Shown here one piece after another: positions 1-12,100 of a stretch of DNA of 64,000 nucleotides; the first letter of the stretch is position 1, and every line of letters begins with the position of its first letter. A model generated the notes under the pieces. It searched no databases and had not been told where the DNA came from. It saw only the letters and a program-made list of their open reading frames with translations. This DNA comes from Prinia subflava. Lineage: Eukaryota > Chordata > Aves > Passeriformes > Cisticolidae. The position numbers and the translations under genes are program-made. The stretch covers positions 16,426,693 through 16,490,692 of the forward strand of contig NC_086257.1 in the NCBI RefSeq assembly GCF_021018805.1, read 5' to 3'.

Positions 1-1450
1 CAGCACAGCAAGGGCATCTGGCTGGCACGTGCAAACGGGGAGGATCAGGAGACTGGGAGAGGAGCCGGGGCATGCACAGAGGCGTCCCCACATACTGCGA
101 GGCTTTGTGCCAGGGAAGCCAGAGCCTGGAGACATCAGCAGAGCAGATGTCTGGTCAGGAATGGACCATGTCTGTGGGACCATCTGACACAAAGAGGGAA
201 CATGGCTCTGGCACTGGCTGTCACCACGTGCTGGTGGCTCCAGCAGGACCCAAGAGAAGGCTACTCCATGCATAGGGTATGGAGCAGCATGGATTGACTC
301 AGGGCAGTTCCCAGACCTCTCATTTCCCTTTGCTGGGGTCTGGGAACACGTGGTGATTGGAGTCACAGGGATAAAGCATGTGGAAAACACTCCTGGATAT
401 GCAGTCCCACCTGTCTTCTCACCTTCCTCCACAATACCTCTGGCCAATCGGGGTCTCACGGCAAAGCCAAAACATGAACTCTCCCTCTTGTCCCCATCCT
501 TGCACAGAGGTGTATTCCTTTGCCAGAGCTTGGCTGGCCCAAGCAAAAGCAAAAGCTGCTCCCTGCACCCTCCCTGTGAGGCCTCCGCAGCACCCAGCAT
601 GCAGGCAGCATTGCAGGCAGCATTGCAGGCAGCATTGCAGGCAGCAACCTGGAGCCTGGCTGCGAGCCCCAGCACGTTCCATGCAGCCCGTTCAGCCTTG
701 CGGGGGCTCCCACCCACCCCAGCCCTGCCGGGGAAACGGCTCAGCTGCATCCAGAGGCTTCTGGATGGGGGGGCAGCCGCTGCCAGCCCCGTTCCAGGCC
801 GTGCAAACCTCGGGCTAGTGGAGCAGTGCTATAAATATCTCCCCTTGCGAGACCCGGTCACGCAGCCGAGATCACGTAAGGGGAAGCGCTGCCCTCCTGC
901 AGCTCTCCGAGCCTCGGTGCCCAGCAGCACAGCCCTGTTGCCTCAGGTCCCCCCATGTCCTGGTTCACGGCCAGGGCACTGGGGTGCAGAGCCCAGAGGT
1001 GGCCGGCACAGCAGTGGGTGGATCATGTGGGCAAGCGCAGGCGACATTCCTGTCACCAGCACAGAGAGTGGCAAATGCCAGCTCCACGGATCTCCCATCT
1101 GCCCCCCAGCCACCCCCAACCCTCCTTTAACAAGCACAACACCCCTAAGGCCACCTCATACAGTACCACAAATGCCCTGCATGAGACCCCCACGCCCCCC
1201 TACACATTCACCCCTCCCTGCCGCACTCCGGGCACTCTGCACCCCCTGGCCCATGACAAACCCTGCAGCCCCTCTGCACCATTAAACCTGCGGTAGGATG
1301 ACTGAGGGGGCAGAGACCCCTCAGCCGTGGGGTTGGCTGCAATCCCTGTTCCCTGCAGAGCCCCCAGCCCTGAGCAGCCCCCAGCCCGGCGAGGGGGGAA
1401 CGCTGTCCTGGCACACCCAGCCCTCGCACCACGCACCGTCGCCCCCAGCC
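1..1450. other. Gene-free flank with a short minisatellite and a TATA-like site
   Basis: No coding exon is recognisable. A 12-bp tandem repeat lies at 601-648. TATAAATAT at 830-838 is followed by an AG-rich stretch and CACGTAAG|GGG, which could be a promoter, but no CCAAT or GC box is correctly placed. The region becomes C-rich towards the CpG island at 1.6 kb. Confidence 0.5.
601..648 (+). repeat. 12-bp tandem repeat, 4 copies
   Basis: Units of GCAGGCAGCATT lie at 601-612, 613-624 and 625-636, with a fourth copy diverged in its last two bases (637-648). Confidence 0.95.
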
Positions 1451-1589
1451 CGGTTTGCAGACGAAAAACGCTCCCCTCCCGCGGGTACTTTTCCATACAC
1501 ACCCTCCATGGTCCTTTGTTCTGCGCAAATCCCGGATCCGGCCCGCTCTCGGCACGGGGGTTGCACATACCCCCTACCCTCCCCGGATT

Positions 1590-2110
1590 CACCCTCCAGC
1601 GAATCTCCCCCGGGGGCCCCGCTGCCCTCGGAGGGGGCGCGGGCGGGGGTCCCGGGACTCGGGGGGCCGAGCTCCGGCCCGGCCGCCCCCGTCCGCTCGC
1701 CTGGCTGCGGCCGCTGCCTCCTTCGCCTCTGCCCGGAGACACCCGGGACACCGGAGCTGCCGGGGTGCGCAGCCGCCACGGGGCAGCGGAGCCTTCCAGC
1801 GGTACCGGAGCCACCCGGGGCACCGGAGCCTGCCAGGAGTACCGGAGCCGCCCGCGGGTACCGGAGGTGCCGAGCCGCCCAAAGGTACCGGAGCCACCGC
1901 GGAGCCGGGGTCGTCGGAGCCTGCCGGGTACCGACCCACCGCGGTGCCCGAGCCGCCGGGACCGGTCTCGGTGCCGCCGCTCTCCTCCGCCGCTCCCCGC
2001 CCCGCGCCGCTGCCTCCCGCTCCCCCGGGCCGCCACCGCGGGGCCCGGCCGGGGGGGCTGCGAGCTCCCCGCCCCGCTGCCGGGGAACGGGGAACGGGGA
2101 ACGGGACTAA
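1590..2110. other. CpG island
   Basis: The stretch has dense CpG with GGCCGCC and CCGGCC runs and contains the degenerate 18-bp array below. I find no clear CCAAT, TATA or exon with known homology. It may mark a promoter of an uncharacterised transcript or simply be a GC-rich repeat island. Confidence 0.55.
1751..1975 (+). repeat. Degenerate 18-19 bp minisatellite (CGGAGCC...GGTAC)
   Basis: About ten units begin CGGAGCC or a variant and most end GGTAC or GAGTAC. Clear units start near 1787, 1806, 1824, 1843, 1861, 1888 and 1914. The array stays open in several frames, which explains the long Pro/Arg/Gly open frames there. Confidence 0.7.
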
Positions 2111-5100
2111 GGCTGAGCAAGGACCCCGATTCCCCCCGCCCTTCAATCCCCACTGCAGTGGCGGATCTGGTCTCACGCACCCCACTTCACTGTAGGTCTC
2201 CCTCCCTCCCCGCCCCAAATATCTGCAAGCTCTGCCTGGCCCCCACACCGCCCCCCACAATAACGCCATCCCCATATTTCTGGTCTCTGCTCCCCAGCAT
2301 CTCCCTCTAGCTATGTGAAGAGTTCTGCTCGTACCAGACCCCTTTCCTCCACCCATGCTTCAATCTCTACTTCCAGGGGTGCTGCTGGTGCGGTGGCCCA
2401 CAGATGTCCCATTTCTGGGGTGGCACCTGTCCCCCCCGGCCACAGGCCCAGCAGCAGCATTCAGTCCCACCACAGACACAGCCCTATCCGTGTGTCTTCC
2501 CCCAGGGAAGTGGGGCTCCCTGCCCCTCACAAAGCAGGGCTCACCTCCCTTTTCCCTTGCCATAGGGATCATCTGTGCTGTGGGGAGAGGCTGCTCAAGG
2601 ATCTGCATCTGGAGCAAGCAAGACCCCAAGATGAGAGTGAGGGAGGATGTCAAGGGGGCATGGGGTAGGGCAGAGGGGTGCAGAGCCACCCGCCATGCAA
2701 ACCAAAAGGGTCTCCCCGTGTGAGCTGAGACGTGCTGGGGCTGTTATGAGGACAGGGAGGTGCAGCAGGTACTTGAGGAAAGGGGTGACCAGTCCCTCCT
2801 GCTTGGCCCTGGTCTCGAGCTTCCCATACAGCGACAGAGGGACACAGCCAGCTGGCTGGGGAGGGATCCCAGCAGGGCCACAGCAGTCCCAGCTTAGGAC
2901 TGTGCTGAGAAATTCAAGCGCCACCAGACGGACTCTTTACTTGCCTTGGCTGTGCCCCCCACCCGGCAAAGTGCCTGTGGGCAGCCACAGGCCACCCACA
3001 GATCCAACCTGTCTCTGGCCACCCACCTCCCGAGCCCAGTCCTGGGTCACTGCCACCACCCTGTCCCTTCCCCAAGCTGCTGCAGACGAGCTGAAGCTGA
3101 TCTGCTCTCTCCGTGGTGGAGAATGACTCTGGAAGGAAGGAAAGCTGAGCTGCTCTGGCAAGGGAAAGGCAAGTTAAACCCCTCTCACTCCTTGCTTTAG
3201 TGGGGAAATCTGCACAAATCCAGTGTTATCCTGGTGGTTTGGGGCTGGGGCAGTGCCCAGCTGCTGGCAGTGCCTGCACAGCGTGGCACAGCCCTCCCTG
3301 GCCACCCGGTCGCTGCGCTGAGACCGCGCCAACTCGCTTCACCCAGGGCGAGCAATGACAGCTCCCTGCTGAGCGTGGCTGGACCGGGCAGCCTGGCAGC
3401 CTTGTTGGCTTTGCCTGCTGGAACGAGCAGAGGAGGAGGGCTGGTGCCCCAGCAGGGAGGAGGGGCTGTCACCAATCTCCTGGTGACACTTGGCCAACTC
3501 ATTGCTTCCAGTCTCTTCTGTTCCCTTCCAGCTGCCTGGGCCGGACTGGAGCTGCCTAGATGGAGATGGCTGTCCTGCAAGCCATGTGTCCCCAGGCACT
3601 CACTGGGGGCAGGGGACATTGTGGACGTGAACGGGATGAGGGTGGCAGCTCCCGGCTCTTTGTGGGGTGGAAATTAGATGACAGCAGTGGGATGAGGAGG
3701 TGGCATCATAGCCCAGTGTGCAGGAGGGAAACTGAGGCACACCCAGGGGCAGGTGGGAGGCCCTGTCCAACTCTTTGGAGAGCAGTGCCCGGGTGGAGTG
3801 GGCACAGCACTTCCCGGGAGGGCGGCAGAGCTGATGGCAACCAAGATAATGCTGAAAACACGCCAGTGGCTTTGTTGCCGGTGACAATGGCCTGCAGTAT
3901 TTTTAGCTGTTGTGGCCTCAGTGACAGAACAGCCTCTCCGGTCCAGCTGCTGCCCCATCCCGCCCTCAGTGTCGCCGGGCCCCCACGGCCCCCCAGGGCT
4001 GCTTCCCGGTGCTGTGGAAACCGTAACGTTAGAAACTAAACACAAACACCTCACCCGCTGCCGCCCCCGGCTGAGTCACGGCACCGCCTGCTCCCCTTGC
4101 CCCTGCCTCCCCCTCCCTCCTGCCCACCCCCAGCCCCAAAAGCAGTAGCTGGTGCCCCCCAAGCCAGCCCCGCTCTCACTTACTGCCTTTCCCAGGGGAA
4201 AGCTTGGGGTTGGCTTCACTTTCTCCCATCTCAGGACTTCAAGAGATGGAGATTTATGAAGAAAACTCTGCAAGGTGGCATCAGTGTCCCCAGCCCCGTG
4301 ACACCGGGATGGCCCCACTGGAGAGACTCAGACCCTGAGCAGTGCCCAGCTTGCCAGCATGACCCCAGCCCTTATCCCCAGACCTCAGGGATAAAAAGTC
4401 AGACAGGAACAGACAGAGGCAGAAGGAGCTGCTTTGCACTCTGTGTCAAGGGCCAGGCTGGGGTGCTGTGCCTGCCCCCTGTGCCCCATTGAAGGAGAAT
4501 GGGGTGTAGGAGCAGGAGGAGGTTTGGGGTCACAGTGGTGGTGGGACATGGGGGAACAAGGCAGCTCTGCTCAAGCCCCAGGGGAGGTGTCAGCACCTGA
4601 CTCCTGCCAGACCTAGCATATTCATACTCTCATTTCACCTTGGAGGTCAACAAGGGATGAGTGGGACCCCACCCAACCTCCCAGGGGTGATGGGGTGTCC
4701 CATTGCTGTGCTGTCCCAGCCCCCATGGGAACTTTGGGCTGATTTTGTGGAGGTGGCAGGCTGCTGTAGGGCACATGGGGCTGTAGCCCCACAGTCAAGG
4801 CCACACACACTGCCATGGCTGCTCTCCTTCTATGACCCACATCTCAAGACCCTCAGCACCCACGGGTGTTCAAGGGCTGGGAGAGCAGCTGTACCACCTC
4901 TTCCCTACAATAAGGCCAGCAGGGAGGCTGGGGTGGGCGGCCGTGGCTGTGGCTATGTTAGGATGTTCTGGGGCCGAGGGCAGATCACATCACAGGGACG
5001 AATTAATTAACACTCAGCAGTTTTGGATGATGTCCCAGGCTTTTTTTTTCTATTTTCATTTTAGCAAACTCCCAAGTCGGCTTGGCGCCTGCCGGGTCTG

Positions 5101-6240
5101 GTGGTTGGGGGGTGGGAGCACCCATGCAGCTGCCTAAGTACCTGCAGGTGCTGGGGTGGTATCATGGGCACCCCGCTGGCTCGATGTCTCCTTGCTCCCC
5201 AAAATTTGGGTGCTCTTACTGACCCTGGGGGCCAGTGCAGTCAAAAGCACTTTTCAGGGACTGATGGAGCCCCTACTTTCCTGCTGTGGGTTTTCTTAAC
5301 TCCCGATCCTGCCTGCAAGAAGCTCACACATGCACCTTGTTCCTGGCTTGCAGCCCTGAAAATTATCTGGGAAAGGGATTTTTAAATAAAAGTTGTAAAC
5401 ACCCTCAAATAGTACTTTTATTACCCCAAAATGGTGTGGAGATGAAGGATCAGGGCTGTGGGTTACATGTGTGAGGGGCTGGCCCCAGGTGAAGGGGTCT
5501 GGGGGGTGTCAGTGTGTCCAGCTGTGTGTGTGTGTCCAGCTGTGCGAGCGCACACGTGTCTGGCTGGGTGTGAGCAGTACAGCTGTGGGGGTCTGGGGGT
5601 GCTTGTATTGAACAGGCCAGGGCTGTGCAGGGGCAGGGATGTCCCCGCTGGGGCACATGGCACCGCTCAAGTTCAGTCCTCCGCCTCTCTTCCCACTGAC
5701 GAAACCGGCGCTTCTCCCCGTCAGGCCTCCACCTCCCCAGTGAAAGAAAGGGTGCGGCGGCTGAACACCGCCCGTGCCTCCTGTGCAGGCGGCCAGGGAG
5801 AAGCCCCGCGCCAGCCAGCCTCACCCAGCCCCCCCGACACCTTTAAATTTAGCTCTTCCCTCTCCAGCTGTGCGAGCCAGGCTGGCGGCCAAAACCTCTG
5901 CAGCCGTACACACCCCTTGGAGAGCAGCGGCCTGCCTTGGCTTCAGAGCCCCAGGAGGTGCCCTGTCCTCGCTCCCCATGGACTGCGATGTCTCACACCT
6001 GTGGTCACCTCAGCCCCCGCCCTGGGCAAGCAGGAAGGGTTCAGAGGCCCAGTGTCCTCCCAGGGAATTTGGGGCAGAGCTGGAAATGACTCCTCAGGCT
6101 CAAGAAGAGAGATCCCGGCTAGCAATAAACACCAATCCAGTTCTGCTACCCCAGAGGAGCAGGGAATCCAGCAGGCATGACCTGTGCTCACCCTCTCAGT
6201 GCTGCCTGCCCGGCTGAAACTCAGAGGCACCACTCACCGG
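2111..6240. other. Gene-free flank, 2.1-6.2 kb
   Basis: The sequence is mixed and GC-rich, with no exon, RNA gene or transposon I can support. Minor structure includes T9 and CATTTTAGCAAACTCC at about 5.04-5.07 kb and a GTGTGTCCAGCTGTG-type imperfect repeat at 5,505-5,560. Confidence 0.4.
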
Positions 6241-6423
6241 CGGGCACACATCACCTGCCTGTGCGTGTGTGTGCTCAGACACGGCACACGCGTGTCACAG
6301 GTGTCCAACTGAGCCTCACGCTCACCCCATGGCTGTGAGAGCACCCGTGGGCTCACCTGGGCACCCGTGGCTCACCTGCAGCTGCCTGCAGCCACGCCTG
6401 GGCGAGTGCACGTGTAAACACGG

Positions 6424-6540
6424 AGGTGTGTGTTAACGCGTGGGGCCGTGCGTACGTGTGTGCACCCTGTGCACGTGTGTGCACACTCACACACACGCGT
6501 GCCGGGCAGTGGGGTGCACACACGTGTGTGCACAGCGCAT
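6424..6540 (+). repeat. Alternating purine-pyrimidine GT/CA tract
   Basis: Overlapping CGTGTGTGCAC, GCACGTGTGTGCACAC and CACACACGCGTGC strings give long alternating purine-pyrimidine runs with CG steps, favourable for Z-DNA. It is interrupted rather than a pure dinucleotide array. Confidence 0.75.
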
Positions 6541-7600
6541 GGGGCCTCACCGGGAGTGCGTGTGGGTGGGCAGCACGCGTGTGGGCTGGCGTGTGCTGTG
6601 CCCAAGCACCACCAGATGGTGCCCTGCCTCCGTGTCACCTTTTGGGGACACAAACCTGCTCCCTGTGCAGGGACATGGGGGGGGGTTCATGAGGGGACAC
6701 CGCCCTCTGTGCCAGGCAGAGCCCCCCACCATAGCCAGGGGAGAGTGACAGCCACGGTGACACCTGCCTGTGCCAACGCTTTCTTGGAGATCAAGGGGGT
6801 GGATCGGCACCTTGGGGGCACTGCAGGAGGGGGCTTTGCTGCAGGGGGCGGGCGGGTGACAGGGAAGCAGGCAGAGCTCGGGGAAGCAGCAGGGTCTGTG
6901 TATGATTTGTGGGTGGGCAGCTCACCCCTCCCCTATTGTGTCCACACATTTTTGGGTGTCGATGTTTCCCCATCTGCAGCGACCATAAACCTGCCCAGAA
7001 TGGGAGATGCTGGACCCACAGCTGCAGGCATGGACTGGGGGCTGCAGCGTGTCCCCATCCTCACTTCATGAGCTGAGACCTGAACCAACTCACCACGGGC
7101 AGACACGGCAGAGATGAGAGGGAAGCCTAAAGACGGGGAGAGCCGCAGTTTCTGGTCCATCCTTCTCCCAGCTCTATGGGCTTCTGTCCCCACACCCCCT
7201 GCCCGTCTGCCCCATGCGCATGGGTCACTCCCAGCCTCTCCACCAGTTTCCTGTGGGCGCAGTGTGCCCCGGGGAGCTGCCATCGGGCCGGGCGGCAGGC
7301 TCGGGAGCCTCCCCAGCCCCGCAGCTCCTCCAAACCGGCTCTACCTGCCGAGGAGCCCAGACCTGCTGGGGAACCCCGGCAGGTTGTACATCCCCTCCGC
7401 ACCGCCTGCCTCTGCCCCAGGAACGGCCCCATCCCCAGAGGCAAAGGGAGCGGGCACAGCGGTGCCACGCTCCTCCTGACACGCGGCTGGGATAGGCTCT
7501 GGCTGCCCGGGAGGGACCAGCCGGGGGTGCCAGTGTTCGGCCGTGTCACCCCTTGGTACAAAGAGCCCGGCACACACCGCGCTGTGCCCGGACTCACCGC
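6541..7600. other. Gene-free flank, 6.5-7.6 kb
   Basis: The sequence is mixed and GC-rich. No exon with recognisable product and no repeat family was seen. A CCACACATTTTTGGGTGTCGATGTTTCCCCATCTGCAG-type AT-richer island lies around 6.94-6.98 kb. Confidence 0.35.
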
Positions 7601-8460
7601 GTGTTCCCGCCCGCCGCAGCACGGCTCTGCCCGGGAGATCCCGGGACACGCACGGCCGGGACTCCTGGTACCGGCGGCACCCTGCCCACGGCCGAGCTGG
7701 GCTGTGCCGTGAGCCGGGCTGTGCCGAGCAGAATGAGCCGTGCCGTCCCGTCCCGGCACTGGGCGCGTACCCCCGACTGCCCCCGAACTGGGGCGGGCCC
7801 GCGGGGACGGGGATGCGCTGCGGGACACGGGGAGCGTGTGCGGGACACGGGGATGAGCTGCGGGACACGGGGATGCGCTGCGGGACACGGGGAGCGTGTG
7901 CGGGACACGGGGATGCGCTGCGGGACACGGGGACCCGCCGAGCGTGTGCGGGTCACACGGATCTGTGAGGGCAGGGGCGGGCACGAGGTCCCCGGCGAGG
8001 CCACTCCGCACCCCCCGCTGCCCTCCGTGTTTTCCCTGCAGCCTTTTGTGTGCGCGGCGCCGAGCGCGGGGAGGGCGCCCGGCCTTCCCCTTCCCCCTCC
8101 TCCTCCTCCTCCCCCGATCCCGCCCCCCCGGCCGCCATTTCGCAGCGCCGGCCTCACCCGCGCCCGCTCACATCATGGAGGACCGGCGGAGGCAGGAACA
8201 AAGAGCCCCGTCCGCCTCTGCCCCGCGGCGGCCACGCGTGTTCCCGGTGCCCCCCGGCCCGCGGGCATCCCCCGGCCCGCGGGCACCCCGCGCTGTGCCC
8301 GGGCTGTGTCTGACGACGGGAGTCATTTCAGACCTATCCCGAATCCACGTGTGATGAGTTGGCGGCGGTCTCAGCCCGGTGTGGCGGGGCTCGGCCGGCC
8401 TGCAGCGGGCCCCGAGGCACCTGTGCAGGGGAGGCTCGGAGAGGGGCTGTGAGTGCACCC
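7600..8460. other. CpG island with minisatellite and possible first exon
   Basis: The stretch is CpG-dense throughout. GGCCGCCATTTCGC at about 8,130-8,143 resembles a YY1-associated downstream promoter motif. It is followed by CACATCATGG (8,169-8,178), a good initiation context opening a basic Arg/Pro-rich frame to 8,354. I recognise no protein. A promoter for an unidentified or non-coding transcript is plausible. Confidence 0.4.
7801..7940 (+). repeat. 20-bp minisatellite, 7 copies
   Basis: Seven units of 20 bp run in perfect register from 7801 to 7940 with consensus cgggacacggggatgcgctg. Two units (7821-7840 and 7881-7900) carry the variant ending agcgtgtg. The alternation of types suggests duplication of a two-unit block. 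Confidence 0.95.
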
Positions 8461-9100
8461 ATGGGTGCGGGTGTGACCACGGATGCACACAAGTGGGGCG
8501 CTGGTGTGACAGTCTGTGCACATGTGGTGGGGCACATGGGAGAGCACATGGCACCTGTGATGGCGTGTGGGTGAGTGGTGACATGCCAGCCGGCACAGGT
8601 GGCCATGTGCTCAGGTGTGACAGTGCAGGTGTGTCTCTGCACATGTGGCACCGTGTGTGCTGGCGTGGCTGTGAGCGTGCCAGGCTGTGGGGCTGTGACA
8701 GCGAGAGTGTGCAAGTGTGCACACGTGTGCACATCAGCACCGGAGGGGTGTGCATGGAAGCCTGCGTGTGGCTCAGAGGGGTGTGAGTGTGCATGTGGGG
8801 GCACACACATCTGGCACACACATCTGGCACCCTCCTTGTACATCCAGGCTACGTCCCCAGTTTCTTCCCTCCCCAGTTTCTTCCCTCCCCAGTTTCTGCC
8901 CTTGGTGGGAGGGCACAGGGGTGAGTCTGGGGGCAACCAGGGGGGACTGTGGTGCACAGCAGGGGTCACAGCCCCAGCCCACAGTCAGGCTGGACCAGGC
9001 CCCCATGGGCACTAGCAGCAGGGTCCCCAGGCAGAGTGGTTTTGTTCTTCCTCTCCCCGACAGTTCAGTCCCAGCTGTGCACCAGTCACTTATCACACTG
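8461..9100. repeat. GTG/CACATG-rich region with short tandem repeats
   Basis: The region is rich in GCACATG, GTGTGC and CACACATCTGGC motifs. A 16-bp unit (ccccagtttcttccct) is repeated at 8855-8870, 8871-8886 and, diverged, 8887-8901. A 14-bp duplication of acacatctggcaca lies near 8,805-8,830. No gene was seen. Confidence 0.7.
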
Positions 9101-12100
9101 TAACCAGCATCAGGGCTGGGAGAAGAGCTTGCGGTCTCCGCTGCCCTGTCCTGCCTGTGAGGTATAATAGCCCCAGGTGCCCCAGGGAGGGGGAATGGAG
9201 GGAACAGTAGCACTGGATGTGTGGCTAGGAATGCAGGAGGCATGCTGCTCCCTGGCCCTGCCCAGCCCTCCTTGCCATGGGCCCCATGCAGGGGCCCCAT
9301 CCTGTCCTCTGAAGCCTATGGCATTCCTGACTCCTTCCCTCATATTCCACCTGGTTTTTATTCTGTCTCCCCTTTCAGGTTTATCTTGTCCTGGCAATGA
9401 CAGCCCTGTCTCTTCTACCTCCCACTACACACCAGTTGTTCCCAGGTCACCCTGGCTTTGGGCACCACTCATTCTTTAAGCTGGGTGAAACCAAAACAAC
9501 TCCCCTTGCATACAGCTTTTATTGTGCCCCCCACCTCATCCCAACCCCATATCCTTCCAAGGAGAAACCAATCCAAGCAGCAGTGCAGGACACAGCTTAC
9601 CTGCAAATTGGCTGGGACCAGCCTGGTGCCATCCTCAGCCTCACAGCCCCTGCTTTTGCATGCATGAGCCCCTAGCCCCTGTTGTGCCCCACTACTCCAT
9701 GGTGCTCTTGCTGGCTGCCAATCAGGGCTGTCAACCCATAAATCTGCCTTCATCAGCTGAGGGTACAAAACACCAGGGCAGAGGCCTCAATGGCTGCGCT
9801 GGTGCCACCCTGCCCTGCATGAGCTGTGCACAGTGAGCAGTACCCTGATCACAGCTCCTGTCCCTCCCTGGCGCCTTCCAGCCACCAGCATCAAGGCACT
9901 TTGTCAGCATTAAATATTCAGTTCCGTTCTCCATCCCCTCCCTGCGCAGGAGCTCAGCATCGCAATGAACCCGCTGCCCTGCCCGTGCCCTGCGCCGCCG
10001 GGATGCGTCTGGGCGGATGCTGCATGCCAGCCTCCTGCAGCAGCGCCTGGGAGCACAGGACAGGAGAGCCACATCCCCCAGCACATGGTTGTGGTGGCCC
10101 TGGGGACCAGGGTCTCCTTCCCCCCTCACCAGCTGCTCTGTGCATCCGCCTGCTGCAATACAGGCTTCAGCTCTCCCTGCATCTCTGCCCTGGTTTGGAT
10201 CTGTCCTGGAGAGACTCCCTTATCCTCAAGCCTCTCCACCCCTTGAGTAGCGGCTGCCCTGTTCACCCAGTGGCCTGTTGAGCATGGATTAATACCCATC
10301 AAGCCCCAAACAAGGTCGCTTGAGGGCAGCGGGAGCTCCCTGCATGTGCAGCAGGAGCAGGCTGGGTGGCGGGTGGCTGTCCCCATGTGGCAATCCCATG
10401 GGATGGTCAGCAGGCACAGGCAGCAGACTAATGGGGGTCTGTAAGGAGAGAAATATGACTGTGGGGGAGGCAGCCCTGAGTGCTAGATGAGTGCTGGGGC
10501 TTGAGGGTCCTTCTGTGAAGCAGAGTAACAGCAAACCCTGACCCAGAGCCAAGGCTGGAGAAGGGAAACAGAGCAGGTGACAGAGACGTGTGAGCACCCC
10601 AGCATTGGGAGCCCAAGCCTGAACTGTGAGAGAGGGAAGGTCAGCAAGAGCTGCAATCCCAGTATCCACCAGGGCAACTGGGAGCCCAGGGCAACTGGGA
10701 GGCAGGACAGAGCGAGGGCAGTGGGAAGAAACAGCTGTCACGGCAGGGACTGTGGTCTGCTGCCTGGATATCACAGGGCAGGACAATGGCAGGAGGGATA
10801 TTTTTCAGAGAAATAAATATTTATAGTTGGGGAAAGAGAAGTGAATTCTGGTTGAGGAGAGGCTGGAAAGTGCCACACCACATCCCACCACCGTAGCTGT
10901 CTACTGTCCCCTGGAAGGGTGTGAGGCAAGGGACTCGTTTTCTTTTCACCTTCAGGTTCATTTTCAGGCTTCCCTCTGTGACCGTGAAGATCAGGAACGT
11001 GCAGTGTGGAAATGAGAGCTTGAGTCCTCACGAACACAAAGCCTTCAGGGGACCAGGACACCAGGTCACAGGAATGTCCCCACGCTTACTGCAAGGCAGA
11101 AGTTCCCTGTCCGCAGCCGGGAGGGGAAACATCCAGAGCAGCACCATCCTGGGGCGCACAGCCGGGAAGAGTCGGGACCTCCCACAGGGGCTGGGAGAAC
11201 CGGACACAGGGCACGGCTGAGTGAGCCCAGTCGCAGCCTGGCGGCTCTCGGGAGCCCCAGGAACAGGGGCGAGCCACCCCTGCCATTCCTGCAGCGTGGC
11301 ATCATCGCTGCGCACGGTGCCGCTGCAGTAATTGCCGCCGGGCTGGGTGCCAGCGCCGCGCCCGCCCTCAGCCCCCGGCGCAGGAGATAACTCAATCTGC
11401 CCCTCCTGCCTCCCCCACGGAACGGGGGGGCCGCTGCGCTCCCCTCTGCTGGCCCAGGGGACCCCCCCAGGGTGTGTGAGACAGGAGGGAGGCGATGTGG
11501 GGCACTGGGGCAGCCTCCTGGTGCTCAGAGGCGGCTCCTTGCATCCCCCTACCCTAATTTGAGGCATCTGCTTGGCAAAGCCCGAGGGCTTCCCGTTGCA
11601 AAGGCCACCGGAGTATTTTAATAGCGTGCTTTTGCCTGGCTTCCTTCCTGGGAATAAACCACGTCCTGGTGATACAGAGCATAAAAAAAGCCAGCATTAA
11701 CAGCCAGCGGCCAAAGCTGGGAGCGGGCAGAGCTGCCCCCGGCCCCCGCCCCGGCTCAGCCCGTCCTGCCGGCGCTGGGGGGACACGACCTGCCCGAGCC
11801 CCGCCACGGGCCCGTCCCTGCTGCCGTTGCAAAACAGGATGCAATAAAACCCCATTTGGAGCCCGAGTGGCAGCAGGGAAGGGCGGAGGGATGGCTGGCT
11901 CGTGCTCAGTGGATGCTGCAGGCAGCACTCCTGCACTGGGGAGTGGCGTGTTTGGGGGGCCGGCTCCCCCTGCCCGGCAGCCCTTGCTTGCCCAGCAGTG
12001 GGCACCACTGCCCCAGAGAAGTCACATCCCAGGAAGGTGAGCTTGACCCCCATCGAGTGCCTCTGTGCTCCCCCCAGGGCACTGCCTGCGTCCTGGGGAC

